Below, piece after piece: positions 60,335 through 64,000 of a DNA stretch of 64,000 bases (position 1 is its first letter; the number at the start of each line of letters is the position of its first letter). The DNA lies in NCBI GenBank assembly GCA_034509925.1, contig CM067529.1:9706501-9770500 (forward strand). The letters run 5' to 3'. The DNA is from Hirudinaria manillensis. Its lineage: Eukaryota; Annelida; Clitellata; Hirudinida; Hirudinidae. Both the position numbers and the translations under genes were made by a program. Below the pieces are notes generated by a model that was given only the letters and a program-made list of their open reading frames with translations, was not told the origin of the DNA and did no database searches.

Positions 60335-60975
60335 GGAACAAGATTATTCGTGATTTATTTGCAAACAAGATATACAATGTGATACTTATGAATTAACAGC
60401 CAAGAAAATCTGCGGCAATCAATAAATCTATCGCTATTTCCGGAGTCGGTTCGAAATCTGGGATTTCATCGCAGTTCTTGTAACGTTCTCTGTGTTCAAA
60501 ATATGCGCAGACCCACTCAAGGACATGGCCTGAAATCGAATCCAATATGATCTCATTTATTTCGTCTTCACTTTCCGCTGGGCATTCCAATATAGTTCTG
60601 ATGAAATGTGACGAAATAGCGTGTTCCCTCAGAGCATAAAACACTTGTTCATCCGACGAAACCAACTTTATGTAAAGAGAATTTTCTCCCCTGCAATCAT
60701 CGTCGTTAGGTGAAGAAGTTGCCATGTTAAATTGCAGAATTAAAACTTGCTAGACTTTGATATTTATGTTTTATTGTACTTAGAATCTAATCCAGAGTTC
60801 TAAATCCAAAGACTCTCAAATTGAATTTTATGATCAAATTTTTGAGAAATAAATTTAAATAATTTTATTATCGTTTGAAAGCATATAGAGATATGAAAAA
60901 CAGATAGACCTTTAGTCACTTTAAAGCACTAAACCTAATTTCTCTCTGCAAAAAAAAATTCAGCAATATTTACCG
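60335..60975. repeat. Tandem duplication block, copy 1 (contains Elongin C paralog 1)
   Basis: Aligns with 61,928-62,570 at an offset of about 1,594 bases. The coding part and the first hundred bases or so on each side are nearly identical; the distal 5' flank (from about 60,860) is clearly more diverged. Confidence 0.8.
60393..60725 (-). CDS. Elongin C paralog 1, intronless and divergent
   Basis: 110 residues, the length of Elongin C. The fold-defining order is present: LYIKLVSSDEQVF, REHAISSHFIRTIL, the central acidic loop, VLEWVCAYFEHRERY and IPDFEPTPEIAIDLLIAADFL, ending in Cys. Elongin C has a BTB/Skp1 fold and bridges Elongin B to BC-box proteins, both in the Pol II elongation factor Elongin and in Cul2/Cul5 ubiquitin ligases. 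The usual animal protein is almost invariant, whereas this one differs at many positions (for example ALREHAISSHFI for VKREHALTSGTI), so it is a paralog rather than the housekeeping copy. An AATAAA in its direction (60354-60359) follows the stop closely. No introns. Confidence 0.88.
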   Translation of the reverse strand: MATSSPNDDDCRGENSLYIKLVSSDEQVFYALREHAISSHFIRTILECPAESEDEINEIILDSISGHVLEWVCAYFEHRERYKNCDEIPDFEPTPEIAIDLLIAADFLGC

Positions 60976-61927
60976 ACCTCACAGATTCAGTAATCAGTTA
61001 TGTCTAACAATCTTGAGTTTTCTGTAGATTATATTGTCGGGTTGAGAGCCTAAAGCGGAATATAATGTAGGCGAACGTCTTGACACTGAGTTTCGTATGT
61101 CTCAGTAGATATAGGGACAAGTACAGAAGGTCAAAATACAAATACAAATAAATGGATTTGTGTGAGTATTTCCTTGATATTTTTTTCAGTGCTCTTTGTC
61201 AGTAGACATCGTTGATAATAAAGATGAATTTCGGTTGTCTCAGTAGGTAAATGGATCAAAGGTCAAAATACAAGTAATGACGTTATCAATGTTTATATTC
61301 ATATGTTTATCTTAAATAAGAATACTGCAAACTAATTAATCAAAATTTTTTGCCTCTTTAGCGTCAGCTTAAAATGACGTTAACGTTTATGCATTTGTAA
61401 AAAGGGTTGTTGTTTTTTTCTAATTGAATCCGACGTGCAATCTCCCGTTTTTCTCCGACAGTTTTGACATTTATAATGTGATCCACAATGGGATCAACCT
61501 CCTACTTTAACCCTTGTATGCCCAAGATAAAAAAAACTTCCTCTTTCTGCCAGTGGGTACAAGTGTGCCCCAACACATTTGTTGTTACTGAGCGTCAAGC
61601 GAAAGTTTTTTTTTTAACAAAATTAGTTTACCAGTCAATAAACGCAGGTTCAGAGAATACGAAATTATAATTTTCATTAAACAATTATTAAAAAGTGCCA
61701 TGTGGCAGTGTTTACAAAAAGGAACCTCTGCAAGGAGTGGTGCCAAGCAGAAGGGTTACGTTTTACCATTTTTAATTGCCTTAAAATTAATACTTTCTAC
61801 ATATTTAACTAAAATTGATATTTTCTAATAATTATTAGTAAATAAATAATGATTATCTAGTGTCAAACATAATAAAGTAAACGTGAATGTTTAGCAACAC
61901 TTACAAGTCAAAATCGCTCATTTTCAT
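60976..61927. other. Spacer between the two Elongin C paralogs
   Basis: AT-rich. Around 61,440-61,520 it weakly resembles 60,080-60,150, suggesting the duplicated unit once extended beyond the coding block. No gene recognised. Confidence 0.4.
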
Positions 61928-62570
61928 TGGAACAAGATTATTCGTGATTTATTTGCAAACAAGATATACAATGTGATACTTATGAATTAACAGCCAAGAA
62001 AATCTGCGGCAATCAATAAATCTATCGCTATTTCCGGAGTCGGTTCGAAATCTGGGATTTCATCGCAGTTCTTGTAACGTTCTCTGTGTTCAAAATATGC
62101 GCAGACCCACTCAAGGACACGGCCTGAAATCGAATCCAACACGATTTCGTTTATTTCGTCTTCACTTTCCGCTGGGCATTCCAATACAGTTCTGATGAAA
62201 TGTGACGAAATAGCGTGTTCCCTCAGAGCATAAAATACTTGTTCATCCGAAGAAACCAATTTTATGTAAAGAGAATTTTCTCCCCTGCAATCATCGTCGT
62301 TAGGTGAAGAAGTTGCCATGTTAAATTGCCGAATTAAAACTTGCTAGACTTTGGTATTTATGTTTTATTGTACTTAGAATCTACTCCAGAGTTCTAAATC
62401 CAAAGACTCTCAAATTGAATTTTATGATCAAATTTTTGAGAAATAAATTTAAATAATTTTATTAGCATTAGAATGCACTTACAGATAAGAAAAGCAGATA
62501 GTCCTTTAGTTACTTCAAAGCGCTATACCTAATTGTTTTTATCTCACTGCAAAAAAATTAACATGTTTAC
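61928..62570. repeat. Tandem duplication block, copy 2 (contains Elongin C paralog 2)
   Basis: Second copy of the block at 60,335-60,975. Confidence 0.8.
61987..62319 (-). CDS. Elongin C paralog 2, intronless and divergent
   Basis: Same 110-residue protein as paralog 1 with three substitutions I can see: Ile to Val in HFIRTVLECP, Ile to Val in NEIVLDS and His to Arg in SGRVLEW. Most nucleotide changes between the copies are silent or conservative and the frame is intact in both, which argues that both have been kept under selection. The AATAAA-equivalent 3' signal is also preserved. Role as for paralog 1: BC-box adaptor of the Skp1 fold. Confidence 0.88.
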   Translation of the reverse strand: MATSSPNDDDCRGENSLYIKLVSSDEQVFYALREHAISSHFIRTVLECPAESEDEINEIVLDSISGRVLEWVCAYFEHRERYKNCDEIPDFEPTPEIAIDLLIAADFLGC

Positions 62571-63216
62571 AGCTTACGAAGATTTATCCTACAGAACAGC
62601 CTGAGGAGTCAATCGATAATTTTCGATTGAGACAAATACGATCGTCATAAGAAGGCTGTGAGAATCCCTCGCAGTCAAAGACGAGGAATCCGCAAGAATA
62701 AAAAACGACCATAACATCTGGCTGACCTCTTAAAACGTCAGGAAAGTTGCATAGCCAATATATTGAAAGTCCCACATTTATTGTATTCCTAAAAACAATC
62801 TATCTATCATTATCCGTACTGCAAACTTTACCCTGTTCTCAGGTGTCCCAATTCACAGGTTTTACTGTATGTGTAAAATAACTCATATGAAGTACAGATG
62901 TTGAACAAAAAGGAAAAAAGTGGCGTATCTAGATTACTTCGGCAGGGGGAAAACTTTGGGAAAGGGGGAAAAATTTAACTCGCGCAGAGTTGGAGCGATG
63001 AAAATGTACGAAAATAATTAAATTTAAAGTTTCAATCTGTTTCGCCAGTCGCCCAGTTTGGAAGTTTGGTCCGTTTTGAATCACTACTATTTCCGACCCA
63101 CTATATCCGCCACTACTAAGATGGATTATCACAGCCTCGTTATTTAAGCCTAAAAATAATTTCTTGTAATTGACCAAAAAATTGAACTTCTTAAAAAAGG
63201 GACCCAATCTCTAGAG
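62571..63216. other. Spacer with a possible hAT remnant
   Basis: AGTGGCGTATCTAG at about 62,922 resembles the CAGTGGCG end of hAT elements, without a partner. No gene recognised. Confidence 0.3.
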
Positions 63217-63333
63217 CAGGCTGTTTTAGCATTTTGGGAAGACTCGCAAAGCCACAAGGGAGTTTACTATATATTGATACTAGTAGTTGCTCCTATTAGG
63301 CAGGACAGGAATGCGAAAATTGGCCGACCCCTG
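63217..63333. mobile_element. 117-bp hAT-type miniature element
   Basis: The right end reads GGCCGACCCCTG, the complement of the CAGGGGTCGG terminus typical of one hAT group; the left end starts CAGGCTG (diverged). They are flanked by CTCTAGAG (63209-63216) and CTTTAAAG (63334-63341), 8-bp duplications that differ at two positions and fit the hAT target pattern. Too short to code for anything. Confidence 0.5.
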
Positions 63334-63884
63334 CTTTAAAGCATCGAATATATTTTTATGGGGAACTTGTTTTTGACCTTGAACTCTTAAAGGATACGTG
63401 GGTCATATAAATTACAATTTTGAATACTTACTTATAAACATAAATAAAGTTGATCAAACTTCATTGTCCACAGTGTAGTTAACGTATTGTTTTAATCCGC
63501 TAGCTAGTAATAATTTAAATAATGCAATTTGTTAAGAATCTCAAAAAGAAAATTACAAGCAAAAAACACTGGCCTATGAAAACAACTTTAAATTAGAAGC
63601 TAATTTTGCAGGCAGCACAAAAAAACTTCGAGGACCGCCCGCGGGTAGGAGACAGATGTTTTAGAACGAAGATTAATGAAAATTAATCTCAAATTTTCAA
63701 TAATTATACTTCTTATTTTCAGAAATGTTTGACATGTCTCATTTGAAAAACAGGAAATAAAAAAATTACGATGTCACAGAAGTTTAATTAAGGGCCATGA
63801 ACGAGTATAAATTCATAGGTGGAACATAAAAATGAACTGCAAAACTTAAACGTCTTTGCTTTTGGAGAGATTAAATCATTTTAA

Positions 63885-64000
63885 ATGAATTTTTTAAAAC
63901 CGATAGCACTGATGTTTGTAATACTGGCTTCATCGTGTTGCTACGACAATCAAGAATTTTTCGAAGGAAGCTCCTTGAAGAAATTGAATCAGCAAAACAG
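63885..64000 (+). CDS. N-terminus of a probable secreted protein (cut by the window end)
   Basis: An ATG opens a frame that reads to the end of the window: MNFLKPIALMFVILASSC followed by CYDNQEFFEGSS and a polar stretch. A basic start, an 11-residue hydrophobic core and small residues before a likely cleavage site near Cys make a signal peptide. 38 codons are visible; the family cannot be named. The ATG context and upstream stops are compatible with a true start. Confidence 0.5.
   Translation, partial: MNFLKPIALMFVILASSCCYDNQEFFEGSSLKKLNQQN

Overview
This is nuclear DNA of an invertebrate animal. It is AT-rich, most protein-coding genes are split into many small GT-AG exons, introns hold microsatellites and transposon remains, and the recognisable genes are typical of metazoans (NEMF, an Eag potassium channel, a KCNMB/TipE-type channel subunit, a pancreatic-type carboxypeptidase, an FKBP8-like immunophilin). 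No prokaryotic feature is present. I suspect a lophotrochozoan such as an annelid, but the sequence alone does not settle that.

Layout. 1-4,860: a graveyard of transposable elements (LINE 3' ends, an Ulp1-type protease fragment, a transposase-like fragment). 4,862-6,392: the last six exons of an FKBP8-like gene; its FKBP domain is not seen in the window. 6,393-9,374: no assignable gene. 9,375-10,622: an intronless 415-residue protein of unknown function. 11,445-18,690: a divergent, intronless RPB2-type (RNA polymerase II second-largest subunit) gene on the minus strand, plus a truncated tandem copy whose coding part is almost identical while its 3' flank has diverged. 15,642-15,849: the last exon of a C2H2 zinc-finger gene. 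19,665-35,374: a complete NEMF (Rqc2) gene of 32 exons whose third intron holds a nest of Gypsy, LINE and hAT remnants and whose later introns carry very long simple repeats. 36,146-41,633: an Eag (KCNH1/5-type) channel. 41,912-54,103: a convergent two-exon gene for a BK-beta/TipE-type auxiliary subunit; its 11-kb intron holds an internally inverted Gypsy element with a 5-bp target duplication. 55,988-58,200: a complete 12-exon carboxypeptidase A. 60,393-62,319: two tandem intronless Elongin C paralogs. 63,885-end: the first exon of a probable secreted protein.

How the genes relate. NEMF acts in ribosome quality control, FKBP8 is a tail-anchored chaperone, Eag and the TipE/KCNMB-like subunit belong to membrane excitability, and the carboxypeptidase is secreted. 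The most unusual pattern is that two Pol II-related proteins, RPB2 and Elongin C, both occur here as diverged, intronless, tandemly duplicated genes in an otherwise intron-rich neighbourhood. They could be retrocopies adapted to a special (for example germline) transcription role, but this is inference.
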